64,000 nt of DNA. Origin: Mesocentrotus franciscanus. Lineage: Eukaryota > Echinodermata > Echinoidea > Camarodonta > Strongylocentrotidae. Positions 34,750 to 46,919 of this stretch are shown here, one piece after another (the stretch's first letter is position 1; each line of letters begins with the position of its first letter). The notes under the pieces are model-generated. The model saw only the letters and a program-made list of their open reading frames with translations. It made no database searches and was not told the origin of the DNA. Both the position numbers and the translations under genes were made by a program. The stretch spans positions 9,625,592 to 9,689,591 of the forward strand of contig CP137671.1 in the NCBI GenBank assembly GCA_037976565.1, read 5' to 3'.

Positions 34750-36060
34750 TATTAGTAGTAACATGAGAAGAATAAACGAGTAAACTTTTTAATTTTGTTG
34801 ATAAATAACATTTTCATTTATCATGTCATCATTCTTGCAAAAATGAATATGAATACTATTCCTTCTTAACAGGGTTGTCAATATTTTGTTGGCTTACCTT
34901 ACACTTATCAATGATATCTGCCATGGACATCACATTGAAAGTAGGTTGTAAAGTTGGTAAAACCCTTTTCTTAAGGTGATGAGTTGAAAGATTTATGTGT
35001 TGTCACTCCTTGCCTTTCAAACCTTAGTATCTTTAAACATCACTCACATCATGACATGTATTTCTAACTTATAGATAACATTTTAGAAATCTAAAACAAT
35101 GGTACACATTTAGAATACTGGATTGATAGGTGGATGGATAACAAGATCATACATCCATGCTTTTTCTTCCCAGGTTAAGGATTCTCGACCTGATGTGTAT
35201 ATTGAAGTTGGAATATTCCATGAACCTTGCAAAGTGCTCATATTTTGACTGGGTTGGAGTAGGAGACAGGATACGTGGAAAACCAGTAACCATCACTCTG
35301 AAGAAGACACTCAAATCAGAGATCAAGCTTGAACGTGACAATGAGACATGCAAGTATTTAATCAATGAAGAGGTTGTTATCATGGTTATGGAATATCTAA
35401 ATGGGAAGGTTAATGATAATGAATGAATACTAATATCGGGACGCAATGCTGGAATGTTATTCTCTGAAAGATGATTTGTCTGGTCACTATGATGTTAGTT
35501 GTTTTGAGTTAATGAAAATTGGAGGGTTATATTGTCTCAATGATCATGGTGGTAAATATGATGACAATTCAATTCAATTCAATTTATTTCCACTTTAAAA
35601 ACAATTTACAAATCAATAACATATACATATGAATAATAGTGGCAGGATCATAAAAAGTACTATGACTAACTGGCTTATTAAAATGACCCCTTAACAAGTA
35701 TACACATAACAGATTATACATTGTAAGAAAATATCAAAAATTATAACAGAAGAAAACATAACAAAACATCAAAAACATCAAAATTAAAAACAAAAACAAA
35801 AAAAATTGATAAGGAAGAAAAGATAGGAAACAACAATGAGTAGGACAGTGATGATTATATGATTATATGAATGTTATACTGTCAATGATGTTCACATGAT
35901 ACTTAACCGTTACTGTACTGGGCTATTTTGAGCAACCCCTGACTGCAGGGGGGTGTCGATATTTGAAAATTCAAAGGTTAATTTGCATAAATTATGAATA
36001 TGCAAATTTCATCATTTTATTTTCTTTAATATGTATTATATTGATATTTATTTCTTATTA
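34750..36060. other. AT-rich sequence with a LINE-like tail
   Basis: No gene is recognised. Frames at 35,147-35,446 on both strands are unsupported. Around 35,568-35,592 the AATTC pentamer repeats four times before TTTATTTCC, which reads on the minus strand like the short-repeat 3' end of a non-LTR retrotransposon. An A-rich stretch follows to 35,830. Confidence 0.45.
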
Positions 36061-36074
36061 TATCTCAAGGGCTT

Positions 36075-36265
36075 AAAGCCAGAACTGTCTATGTCCATTT
36101 GTTTGTGAAATTGAGTTAAGTCCACTAAAGTACTGTATATTCATTTCAGTTTGTGTGCCAGAACTGTCTTTGTCCCATGATAAAACCACGAGTGATGTAG
36201 GGTAGTCAAAACTGTTTATGCATAGCACCTTTTCATTTGTATGCCAAAACTGTCTATGGTCCATG
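36075..36265. repeat. Diverged ~82 bp repeat, three copies
   Basis: CCAGAACTGTCTATGTCCAT or close variants occur near 36,078, 36,159 and 36,243, each followed by CATTTGT- or CATTTCAGTTTGT-like sequence. It is too weak to name. Confidence 0.5.
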
Positions 36266-36644
36266 TATGTCCATTAGCCATTTTACTTTTCATGTTCAGA
36301 CTTTTTCAAGTACTGTCATGCATTCATTGCAGTATTAAGAACTGTACAATACTTGCAGTTTTCTACTAACTAAGCAGATGGGATTCTCTATGCAGCTTTC
36401 ACTGATTGTGCAACATCATATCATTGCCCGGAAAACCGTTATGATAAATAAAAAGACCAACGTGCAACATGTACGAGTATGACCAGTTGTCGGAGAACAG
36501 AAGGAGAATTTCAAGGAAGCCCATCTTATGCAAAAACAGAGGCTCAAGATGCCAAAGCAAGGGACAACTCAGTTGTCCCTTGCATCGTAAGACAGGAAAT
36601 CATTGTGAATAAGATGGAGCGAAAAGAGGACAAGCTTACAACAA

Positions 36645-36960
36645 GAAATATGCTGATGAATTTGACTTCATTGCATCATCAGGAAAGAGGAAACATCATG
36701 CAACTTGCAAGGTATGTCAACAAATTTGTCAGTTTTGCATGGCAATCGTAATGACATTGTTGTTCATTGCAAATCAAAGCAACACATCACTGTTTTCCAG
36801 TCTGAATCGTCAGCACAAAAAATAACATCATGGATGTCAACTTCCAAGGATTTTAATATAACTAGAGCTGAGTGCTTATTTACATCATTTTATTTGGAGC
36901 AATATTTCTCTATCAGCTGCAAGTCACATGGGACCATTGTTGAGGAAAGCCTTTCCTAAT
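36645..36960 (+). pseudogene. hAT transposase N-terminus, BED-like zinc finger
   Basis: DFIASSGKRKHHATCKVC, then after a shift near 36,710 HGNRNDIVVHCKSKQHI, gives a Cys-x2-Cys ... His-x4-His finger. RAECLFTSFYLEQYFSISC is the helical stretch that follows the finger in this family. A one-base shift near 36,920 changes frame toward GPLLRKAFPNLRRL. Confidence 0.6.
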
Positions 36961-37003
36961 TTGAGGAGGTTAAGAAGTTTTCCAGTGCAAGGACCAAAAC
37001 ATT

Positions 37004-37765
37004 TTGTCTTGTGCGGAAATGGCCAAAGATGAACAAGGACAGATTGTTTCAGCCATGAAAGCATGGCCATTTGCTGATGGGAGTAATGTCAGCGACAGAA
37101 AACTATACCCAATTGTCATCAACTACCATGATGGTAAGCAAATTTCTTGCACTCTGCTTTCCCTCCCAACCTTAGAAATGGCAGGAACTGGTGAAAATAT
37201 TGCACAATTGCTCATAACAGAGCTGCAGAAACATGATATCCAATGGGACATTTTGCACATCATTGGGATCAGACAATGCATCAGTCATGACTGGTGTACA
37301 CAAGGAGTTGGGGCATGCCTCAGAAAATGTCAGCCAAACCACATTGTCCTTTTGCCCCAATCATCTAATTGATCTTGCTGCCAAAGCTGCATCATCTGCA
37401 TTACCATATTCAATTGACTCGCCCTTATTGATGTGTTTACTATCTGGAAGCCAGCGTGAACAGGAAATTGAATCTCAAGAAGTTCCAGATGCTCATTGGG
37501 AACAAGTGCAGGCAATTCTGAAACATGCTTGTACGAGATGGCTGAGCTTGGGCCAATGCTTGCCAAGATTTATCCAGCAATGGCAAGCTCTAATCTCTTT
37601 TGAAGGAGAAGTGTCAGCCCAGCAGAAGAAGCTTACTTAACAGACCAAGCAGAAGCCTACTCAACAGACCAAGGCTACCAAGAATAGTGTCCAGCCTTCA
37701 CTTATTCCAAAGAAGCCAACTCCAGCTGTGAAAAATAAACCTGCTCAGGGATCTCAACTGAAGGT
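37004..37765 (+). pseudogene. hAT transposase catalytic core
   Basis: SDRKLYPIVINYHDGKQISC and MAGTGENIAQLLITELQKHD lie in the frame at 37,004-37,372. GSDNASVMTGVHKELGH (with the core Asp-Asn), CPNHLIDLAAKAASSALPY and LKHACTRWLSLGQCLPRF (with the conserved TRW) are in the frame at 37,233-37,640. All belong to the hAT RNase-H-like fold that cuts and joins DNA. A shift near 37,265 separates the halves. A Gln/Lys/Pro linker runs to a GTAAGG donor at about 37,766. Confidence 0.8.
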
Positions 37766-38100
37766 AAGGATAGAAAATGTATTACAACAATGAATCCACT
37801 TTTTCATTCCATTTAAATATGGCCATCATTAAAATTACCAGATTTGAATAGATTAACCCATAGCAGTAGAGAGCTTTCTTAATGTTTGAATTAATCAGCT
37901 TTACTCCTCACATTGGCAACAGTTATTATCATTTTACACTCTAAAATAGTATGAAAAAAATAAAAATGGATATTACATGAACCAGAATGGTAATTGCAAA
38001 ATTTAATTTAATGTGTAATTAAATTTCTTGCTTATAAATAAGTAATTATCAATAGTGTTGCAGCATTGCATGAAGTTTTTAAACTTGTCTTGTCATGCAG

Positions 38101-38690
38101 GAAAAGCCTGCTCACCAAACCAAGATGACTGCACAACTCCAAGCATTCCGCATTCCCAAGAAGGTGTCTGCAGATCCACCACATGTGAGCAAACCTGCCC
38201 ATGCAGTCTCAGAACCAAGTGAGTACAAAAGTTGACCATATATACAGGGTGACAGTTAAATATGTACCTTTTCATCATTTATTCTTTCTTCTTATTTTTA
38301 GTTCATTTACTTATTAGCTCTTTCTCTTTCAATCATCTTCACTCCGCTGTTCAGTTTACAGATATAAACATTTATTCAATAATGCTAGTCATCCGCCAAG
38401 ATTTAAAATGTAGTGTCTTTTTAATTTCAAACAGTGACAGTAGTCTTGTTTCTTTCTCATATGGTGATCAATATTTCTCTTCCTCCCAGGTTCAACTTCA
38501 AGCACCACAGCCGCAACACAGTAGACCATCTTCAAGCTGTACTACTGGGAAAAAACAAGTGAGGGACACTTCGGATACACCTAGCAAGAAGCAGAAGACT
38601 GGGAAAGTTGTTGGCAAGGCAACAGGCTCAACAGTACCAAGGCTGGAACTTCCAGTCATCCCAGTACGATTAAAATTTCTAGTAAAATGA
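38101..38690 (+). pseudogene. hAT transposase linker exons
   Basis: Two short pieces after CATGCAG and CTCCCAG acceptors. They encode EKPAHQTKMTAQLQAFRIPK and QLQAPQPQHSRPSSSCTTG with KKQKTGKVVGKATG, a Lys/Ser/Pro-rich disordered linker. It sits at the position where this hAT family has an insertion between the core and the C-terminal helices. Confidence 0.5.
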
Positions 38691-38779
38691 CTGGAAATGA
38701 AAACAAGATGTGGAGAAAAGAAAGAAACAAGACAGACAGTAAAGGATGAAACAAGACAGGAAAGAATTCTGAAGTCATG

Positions 38780-39614
38780 CACTCAAACCAATATTAGCCA
38801 TTGCACATTTTCTCAGCCACAGCATCATTGCGTTTGACAAAAAAGTGTCATCCTCCAGACGAAAGTCCTCTGATACACAAGCTGAAAGGAATACTAGAAA
38901 GTCTACTGCGTGACTTGTACAGCAAATTTGTAACTCCACAAGCAATCATTGCAGCCACAGACTTGACCCTTCTGGACTACAAGAACAAGGAGAATCTTCA
39001 TGAAAAATCTGAAATGGTCATAGGAAGCGCAACAAGAGAAATTATGAACACTTTAGATGAGTCTGATTGCCATATAGTTCTATGCAGCAGTGCTTCATAT
39101 TACACCAAGGCATGTGACTACATTGTAAGTAAGTTTCCATTGAAGTCTGATGTCCTCATCCATGCGCATGTGGCTGACATTGCATGTCAAAGGATGCCAA
39201 ATTCACTTCTAAAGTTCCCTGCATGCTGCTTCAGGAGGAAGAAGAAGACAAGCACAGTGCTCTAGTTGCTCTGGAGAACCAGTTCCTTAACTATCAAATT
39301 ACTCAGTGCAAAATGAGGAATCTACTGACAAGCAGTGGACAAGTATGATGACAGAGAAGAATGCTTCTGGTGAACTGTGCTATGACATACTTGCAAGAGT
39401 AATGCTTGGGATTCTAACCATACCCCATACCAATGCTGAATGTGAAAGGGTCTTCAGTCAGGTGCGAAAGAACAAAATTGACTTCAGAGGGTCCATGAGC
39501 AACGAAACTCTAGAAAGTGTCCTTATTACTAAAGCTCGCCAAACAACACCCTGCTACATGAGGAATTTGACTTCTGAAGAGAGCAAAATCTGCAACATAC
39601 AGTGCTCTAAATGA
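38780..39614 (+). pseudogene. hAT transposase C-terminus with dimerisation domain
   Basis: DESPLIHKLKGILESLLRDL, DYKNKENLHEKSEMVIGSAT and VSKFPLKSDVLIHAHVADIA lie in the frame at 38,801-39,265. After a shift near 39,235, EEEDKHSALVALENQFLNYQ continues in another frame. The frame at 39,306-39,614 carries LGILTIPHTNAECERVFSQV and RKNKIDFRGSMSNETLESVL, the diagnostic hAT dimerisation motif (IPHSNA-ERVFS type). Only small indels break the protein. Confidence 0.85.
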
Positions 39615-39889
39615 GTAGTATGTAAGTGATGTCCGTCAATAAGTCAAGTGTCAGGGAAGGCAGGTAAACCTGTGTCTTTGTCATTGCTCATTTTCTAATT
39701 TCTCAATTACCCATTTTAAACTTGGTTGAATTATATGGAAAATGGTCCCTAAAATAGGCTCAGATTGCACCAGAGAGCATTAGTACCCCGCTAAAGGGAC
39801 TGAGCTCGATGTGCGCTATGCCATGATATTCAGTTTTACTTAAATGTTACTAATTGAAAATTCCAAATGTTGGCAGCTAGCTATGCCAG

Positions 39890-40500
39890 GCCAAGGCAGT
39901 TGCTGGAAAGAGGACTTTGTCTCTGCTTCTTTGATTTGCAAGTGAATGTGGCTGCAACGTTCCTCTATGCCGTCAAAACACACATTCAAAGTCATCGCAC
40001 ACCATTTTCTGGAGAGTGGGCATTCCCACATGGAATGCAATAGCATGCATTCTGCTATTGAAACAGAAAAACGTCAATGTCTTCACAATGCACGACTGTG
40101 CAAACATCTTCCACCGAAAGCAAGACGATAAACATGCCCATGGAGACTTTTATGATCTGAAGAATCTCTCACAGCAGATCATGAAGAACAAACGAGACAA
40201 AGATGGACACGTTCAACTGGCTACATGTATTAAGAGCTTCAATACAGGAAGGAAGAGCAAGGCACCATCTGCTACAAGTATAACTACTCGGATGACTACA
40301 AGAAGATAGATCATCAGTTCCACGTAATCTGGACCTTGTCTACCAAGAAAAGCATTAAAAAAAGCCTTAACCTTAAGAAGAAGGATCTCATCAAGTTGTA
40401 CAATAGCATGGCCATTCCTGAAGAATTCCATGGATGGTATTTGGCACTCCCATTTTCTAAGTTTCTGACCATTGACAGGGTCAAGAGGTCATGACCTCCA
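39890..40500 (+). pseudogene. DUF7869-like transposase fragment
   Basis: FKVIAHHFLESGHSHMECNS followed by MHSAIE (frame at 39,946-40,131) resembles the conserved end of DUF7869 proteins, which are related to DDE transposases. After a shift near 40,110, HGDFYDLKNLSQQIMKNKRD matches the next stretch of such proteins. The call is from memory of the family pattern; neither end of the element is seen. Confidence 0.45.
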
Positions 40501-41040
40501 TGTATGATGTTTGACCAAGTATTATTTATAAGTTAATGGCATTGAACATAACTACTTCACTTTTCAGATTTTATGCTTGCAATCAAACTTTCAAATTCAT
40601 TTTACTAAAAATGGCATATTTGGACATAAACAGTTGTGGTTTTAAGCCCTCAATCTATTGTTTTATTTCTAATGTATTCTTTTGTTCTGAAATACATCAA
40701 GTTACTTTGAAAACGTATCAAAGCAATTTGATATCAATTCATATCTCCCACTTATACATCTATTTTCCTGTATTCACATTTCTGCTTGTACATGAATATA
40801 TGCAATTATAGCACTTTTTGATGATATGCATACTTATTGCTATGTAACACCTGACAGGTATATCAAATTTGGAAATGTGCGTAAGACTTGAAAAAATCAA
40901 TTTAAAATTCCAAGCAGTTGCGCCGCTATCTCCAAAAATGTGGAGGGGGGAGGCTCTAGGCCTACAATAAGGGTTAAATGACGTTAGCCATATAATTATA
41001 AATATGCATTTTTAAAGATGCTTACATATACATGTAAAGT
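40500..41040. other. AT-rich sequence, no gene recognised
   Basis: A 91-codon frame at 40,536-40,811 has the composition of AT-rich noncoding DNA, and no motif is seen. A CTCCAAAAATGTGGAG hairpin lies near 40,930. Confidence 0.4.
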
Positions 41041-41042
41041 GT

Positions 41043-41325
41043 TAAAGGGGAAGTCCACCCCGAAAATAGGTTGGTCTTCATAAAAGCAGATAAATGAGAG
41101 AAACAAATCAATGAAATTTTGAGGAAAATTCAGTAAGAAATGAGAATTATGAATTTTTGTTGTAATCAATCAAGCACAAATTGGAAACTGTATGACATCA
41201 TATGCGAGCTCATATCTCATTTGTTTTGTACAAAAATGTAAAAAGTTCAATTTCTCAGTCGTTGATTAATTGAATACGATAACATTAGCGTTAACCCAGT
41301 GATCAGTAATAACATCCTTCTGAGA
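41043..41325. repeat. Dispersed repeat beginning AAAGGGGAAGTCCACCCC
   Basis: The start and following sequence (CAATGAAATTTTGAGGAAAA, CATATGCGAGCTCATATCTC) resemble a short interspersed repeat common in sea urchin genomic sequence, as remembered. Its end is unclear. Confidence 0.4.
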
Positions 41326-41499
41326 TGAACAAAGGTAATGCTTCTCACCTACTAACAGTAATATTGGTGAAGGTGATAGCAGTAGTAAAGGCAACGGAGA
41401 CACTGATTATATTTGATATTAGCGGTGACAATGGAAATGTTTCATTTATATTTTTTAACCAACATGGACTACGTGTAGGTATTAAATATCTTCATTATT

Positions 41500-41892
41500 T
41501 CTACCATTTCAAAACTTGGTTTAGTGAAGACTGGGTCTTGGCGAGTGTCTTTGATATGTTAAGGGATTTGTGGACAAATGATGATGTAATGCCAGAGTTG
41601 AAAGTTGAGTAAGAATATGTCATAGAACTCCGAAAAGTTGGTGAAGTCATGGGAGTCAGCCCAGGAAGCCTTGAAAGGTGCTGCAGGTACAAAAAGTATT
41701 AGGATAGGAATGCTAGAAACAGGAAATTGAATATCGGAGATCAGGTGTTGATCTTGCTTCCTGCTGATCAGAACGAGTTATTGCTAAAATGGATGGGTCC
41801 ATTCTCTGTGGTTGGTGTGAAGTATGACTATGACTACATTGTATATGTTGAACATGTTCTTATGACATATCACATTAATCTTCTTAACAAAT
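41500..41892 (+). pseudogene. Ty3/gypsy integrase C-terminal fragment
   Basis: SVFDMLRDLWTNDD then YVIELRKVGEV, and after an in-frame stop DRNARNRKLNIGDQVLILLP, ADQNELLLKWMGPFSVVG and MTYHINLLNK. These are the chromodomain-like GDQVL..LP / WKGP / YHINLLK motifs at the end of Ty3/gypsy integrase. Stops at about 41,610 and 41,698 show decay. No integrase core, protease or gag is visible upstream. Confidence 0.75.
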
Positions 41893-41904
41893 AATTTCCC
41901 AGGA

Positions 41905-42336
41905 GGAAGTTAACTTGTCAGTGGCTGGCTGCTTTGATTTGTGTACAGAGAGTAGGAAAGTGTGTCAGGATTCTGTGGAAGCTGTCGAGGATCAGTTGTT
42001 TGTATTGAAGGTAGATGCATCTGACAGGGGTGGAGTGCGGCTTATGCGGCATTCAGAAGAATTCCTGATTGCTTATGCGAGTAAGTTATTACCACAGGAA
42101 AAATTACACAACAATAGAGAAAAAGTGCTTAGCAATAGTATGAGCAATCAAAATGTTCAAATATTATTTGTATTGAAGTACACACTGACCACAAACCTTA
42201 GGTCTATATTCAAGCAAAGAAGTTTGACAATAAGAGAATCATGAGATGGAGCATGATGCTCCAAGATTACAGGTTTAGGCTTGAATCGGTAAAGGTTCAG
42301 TATAATGTTACAGCAGATTATATGAGCAGAATGTAA
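41905..42336 (+). pseudogene. Ty3/gypsy RNase H fragment
   Basis: QLFVLKVDASDRGGVRLM and EEFLIAYASKLLPQEKLHNN, then TNLRSIFKQRSLTIRES and, one frame away, RWSMMLQDYRFRLESVKVQY and NVTADYMSRM. This is the RNase H domain that normally lies before integrase. Here it follows the integrase end, so the order is reversed and two fragments must be joined. Frameshifts near 42,115 and 42,235. Confidence 0.75.
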
Positions 42337-42339
42337 AAT

Positions 42340-43690
42340 GCACTACACATGGATTTATTTTGTCTGTCTACCATTGTAAATTATTGTATATGTATCACAG
42401 TTTAACATATTTTGTTAATGTCATTTGTTGAATACATATTGCATGTAACAGGATTATGTAATGTTGAGATTTATTTTATATTGATCTTGCCAGCCACAAA
42501 TGTATACCCATCAAACTTTCTATGATAGCACATACAAAATTATTATCCTGAGCATATGTTGTGTAGAAATGCATAAAATGCACTACTGAAGTTTGATATG
42601 AAGAAAAAAATATTGCAGTAGTATATATGCATTGTAGTTTATGCAAATGCAGGAATATTACTCACTACATTTTGAACAGAATGAACGGAAAGAGATGATA
42701 ATTAGACAGCCACCTTATGTATCTAAATATATCAGAGAGGGCTTAATGATGCTGAACACAATGGGTTGTGCTCTTTACTGCCCAATAATTGTTTAATTTT
42801 GAGTCAAAGACATTGTCTTCAGGTGATGATGTGAACATTGATAATCTCTACTTTATATTAACAGGTTATAATGTACACAAACTCTAATATGAACTGTAAC
42901 GTGGACATTAACGTATAGCCATGTTTTAGGTTTTCAACTTTGTGCAGAATATGTCATACATATTTATACATGGATTGTTTTGATGCTAATTATCCCACAG
43001 CATGATATTGTTGTGCTATGTTGGCATTGTTTTTATCAAAGGTTTTATTCAAAGGTGTTTGTAGACTTATAACCATGCTCAAGCTTTTCCATGATATTAA
43101 CATTCTGAGGTACAGCTAGGTATATAGTATCATTTAAAAAAGAAAAATCAGATTATTGGACACATGTTTTAGTAATTGCATGTGCAGATTTCAACTCCTA
43201 TACAAGGGAAATTTAATGCATCTAAGCCTCATGACTTCATAAAAGTAAGAATGTCATATTATTTACTGTACATTATAAAATTTGGTTGATTAAACCATAG
43301 GTTGAGAACTGAGATTCCTGGATATACAACTACATGTACATTGACTAGGATTGGATTTAGTGATATGAGCTATATGCTGTGTCATGATCTTCTGATATCA
43401 TGTAATGGTTGATAAGATGAAGAATGTTATGTTTGAAGTTTTGCCTTGAGAAAGCTTAAATGATAATTTATGTGCAGTAAAAAATGAAACACTTTGTTCT
43501 AAACATTTTCATGAAATATGTAATAACCAGTGATTTTTGTATGTTGTACTGTTTTAAAAGTATGTATCTAGAATATGAGAAGGAAGTTCAGTAACTAGGA
43601 ATTATTTTGGAGAAGAACATTTATGTTTATGGTAAAAGTTGTCATGATGACTTAAAATTTAAAAATAGATTTTATCGACAAAATTAAGGA
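42340..43690. other. AT-rich sequence, no gene recognised
   Basis: Low-complexity AT-rich DNA with many ATG and TATT motifs and no long frame. It separates the gypsy fragments from satellite array 2. Confidence 0.5.
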
Positions 43691-44336
43691 ACATCTAAAG
43701 ACATAAAGGAGGGAGAACGATCGAGAGCCAGAGGCTGGAAAGGGAGAGGGTGAAAGAGTAGAGAAAAGGAGAGACAGAGGGAGACAAAGCAAGAGAAGAA
43801 GAGGAGGCAGAGCAAGAGAGGGAGAGGGTGAAAGAGTAGAGAGAGAGATACAGAGACAGAGCAAAGCTAGAGAAGGAGAAGGGGCAGCACAAGCGAGGAG
43901 AAGGGAAACAATTAAAGCAAGAGAGTGGAGAAGAGAGCGAGATGTGAGTAGATAGATATATAGAAGAGAAATTTATAGACATGTAAACAATTCTTTGTCC
44001 GTGAGAGAGGCGTAAACATTGCGTATATTACATGGGCTGAATAACTGGATATAACTCATCTTAGATAACAAAATTGTCATTTTATGGATTATGCTTTATA
44101 ATTAACACAGTCATAAAGCTGATTTTCTTTGCAACAAGAATATATATTTTTGACGAGCCGTAGGCGTCGCCGCGCGGGTTAGTGTTTATGCATGGTATAT
44201 GTTTTGGGTTAGGGTTGGGTGTTTATAAAAGCATAATTAATACATAAAATGACAATTTTATATGAGATGAGGGATTTTAGATCAAGAATCATATGAGGAG
44301 AAAAAAAAAGTGGGTCGAGCTGTCCGCCGAAGCCCA

Positions 44337-44371
44337 CCCTGGACAACTCGACCTGGTCGAGTTGTCCAGGG
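44337..44371. repeat. 35-bp near-perfect palindrome replacing the tRNA module
   Basis: CCCTGGACAACTCGACC, one base, then its exact reverse complement. It sits where other units have the tRNA-like gene, between the A-run (44,301-44,309) and the shared CCACATAGAC flank. Confidence 0.9.
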
Positions 44372-46799
44372 TTTTGGGTCGGGGTGTCTAGGATTCCAAA
44401 ATACTCCACATAGACATACGAAAAATAGTATTCTCAAATCACATCTTGTAGCTAAGTAATTGAAATATCGCCATGATGATAACATCTGATTTATTTTTTA
44501 AAATGTGACCTTTAATTTAGTGTAGATAATTTTCTCAGCTACAACATACCCGAAGCTGGCAGAAAATCGAGAAAAAAAAAAATCGAGATATTGCTCAAAC
44601 AGGACTGGAATGCAGATTTCAGAAAAAGTCACATCTCATAGGCATTTTAACACGTAAATTAAGAAAATTCTGACCTGTGGCTTTAATCGAAATTTTCACT
44701 ATGATGACAATTCATCCAAATGAAAATTGATGGGAACTGATCTTGTAGACAATCATCTTAGCTACAACATATCAAAATTAGATGAAAATTGATCAGTATT
44801 TACATACAATCAATTTTCCATAAATATGCTGACGTCATAATATGCAAATTCGTATTTTGAGTTCCAAGGCCTTTATGATGACGTCATGATACTTTAAATG
44901 GCCAAATTAGACATGAAACCATATCTCTGAGTCATTCTCTATCCAAATATGAAAACAAATTGAGGGGTATCCGGGCATTCTGACGAGCTATGGCGGATTT
45001 TATATAGACATGTTTTTACCACTTTTTACATTATATTGCCTATATTGACGCGCACGAATTTTAAAGTTTGACGCACGCGTGTGGCATTTTGAAGGTCGAG
45101 AATGACTGGAAATAGTTGGAAATTGTCAAAAATAGTGTCAGAATACAAACCATGCGAAAAACGGCGTTTTTTACGTTTTGTACGTATATGCGCGCATAAC
45201 GCGCGCACACGGAAATTTTGAAATGCTTAAAATGAGCTGATTCGTACTCGTTTAATAGTTTAGTGATTAAGAGCATTTTAAGGTTAGACGCGCGCGTACG
45301 CGGGCGTCATGACCTTTATGTGACTTTTGATGACATGACCTGTTGATCCTTGACCTGAAGTATATGTGATATGAATATGAATGACCATGATGACGCATCA
45401 TGAAGATATGATTGATAATGTGATTTTACAAAATGGCGCCTGGATGACGTCACGATGACCTTGATGACCTTGAAAATGCAGGCACTTGACCTTGATAAGC
45501 CTGATGACTGGCAAAAATTTGATGAAAATTGATATGCCAATTTGAGCAATCACGCTCACAAGAAAAGTCCGTTACCGATATAAAAAAACATTTCCCATAG
45601 CGATTACACGTGAACGGAAAATGGAATTCTCAAATCCCACTTTGCAAGTGAAATATGAGCATGATCCCGGCATCTGATCGAAAAATGAAGGGCACAATAG
45701 TGATAGCTTATTGTCTCAGCTACAACATACTCGAAGCTCAGCGAAACAAAGCTCAAACGACGGAGATATTGCTCGCGAAAGACGGAATGTAGAATCCAGT
45801 TTTGAGAAAAGTCATGTCCCATAAAGAATACGCAAAATGTGAAAATTGACATGCCTCCTTTAATCGCAAAAATACGCCATGATGCCTTTGTCAAAATGAA
45901 AATCGTGGTGACTGAATTTGTAGAGAATTGTCTCAGCTACAACATATCAAAATTTGGAAGAAAATCGACAATCTGTTACTGCAATATTGTCAAATGAATA
46001 CAAAATTATGATGTCATATTTTCAAAATCAAATTTTCGAGTTTATATGCAAATATGACGACGTTAGAACATACGATTGGACAAAATTATACATGAATTCA
46101 CATGAACATTTCATGGGCTTTCAGAAAATGTTTAAAAATTGGGGGGTATTTAGGCATTCTGACGAGCTATGGCGGATTTTATATAGACATGTTATTACTT
46201 TTTACATTATATTGCCCATTGACGCGCACGAATTTTAAAGTTTGACGCACGCGTGTGGCATTATAGAAGGTTGAGAATGACTGGAAATAGTTGGAAATTG
46301 TCAAAAATAGTGTCAGGAATACAAACCATGCGAAAAAACGGCGTTTTTACGTTTTGTACGCGGTGCGCGCGCGCAAAACGCGCGCGCGGACGCGCACGGA
46401 CGGAAATTGTTGAAATGCATAAAATGACCTGATTCGTACTCTCGTTTAATAGATAAGTGATTTTGAGCATTTAAATTACGCGCGTACGCGCGTCATGACC
46501 TTTATGACCTTTGATGACATGACCTGTTGACCCTTGACCTGAAGTATATGTGATATGAATATGAATTACCTTTGATGACGCATCATGAAGATATGATTGA
46601 TAATGTGATTTCACAAAATGGCGCCTGGATGACGTCACGATGACCTGATGACCTTGAAAATGTTCCTGTCACGTCTTATGACAATGACCTATGACTGTGC
46701 CAAAATTGAACGAAATTGACTGAACCGATCTTGAGTTATCCTCTCACAAAAAGTGTAGGAAATAAAAATAAAGAAAGAAAGAAAATTCTGACGAATCAA

Positions 46800-46919
46800 T
46801 AGGTGATCTGTCGAGACGACAGACCACCTAATAAATAAATAAATAAATAAATAAATAAAGAAGAAAGAAAAATTCTGACGAAAACAATAGGTGATCTGTC
46901 GATACCGACAGACCACCTA
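46800..46919. repeat. Two TAGGTGATCTGTC hairpins
   Basis: At 46,800-46,830 and 46,889-46,919. The right arm reads GACAGACCACCTA, one base different from the perfect complement. Loops are GAGAC and GATACC types. Confidence 0.85.

Larger units (their letters stand above)
22980..34760 (+). mobile_element. Helentron-type Helitron, near full length, frameshifted
   Basis: One strand carries, in order, a PHD-like finger, an OTU protease, a second cysteine protease-like region, a basic coiled region, a zinc-binding cluster with a DUF6570-like segment, a Helitron N-domain, HUH Rep motifs, a PIF1 helicase and an AP-like endonuclease. A C-terminal endonuclease with Rep/helicase is the mark of the Helentron branch of rolling-circle transposons. 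The reading frame changes about a dozen times. Ends were not located; the limits given run from just before the hairpin minisatellite to just after the endonuclease stop. Confidence 0.85.
36645..39614 (+). mobile_element. hAT-superfamily transposase region, decayed, with apparent introns
   Basis: On one strand this holds a BED-like zinc finger, the RNase-H-like core and the hAT dimerisation domain in normal order. Two stretches with good splice signals interrupt it: about 37,766-38,100 (AAG|GTAAGG to CATGCAG|GAA) and 38,219-38,490 (CCAA|GTGAGT to CTCCCAG|GTT). Frameshifts occur elsewhere. Terminal inverted repeats were not found. It is either an old autonomous hAT copy or a remnant of an intron-bearing transposase-derived gene. 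Confidence 0.8.

Noticed and set aside
44204..44222. GGGTTAGGGTTGGG as a telomere-like repeat
   Set aside because: Fewer than two TTAGGG units and no extension; chance in a G-rich patch.
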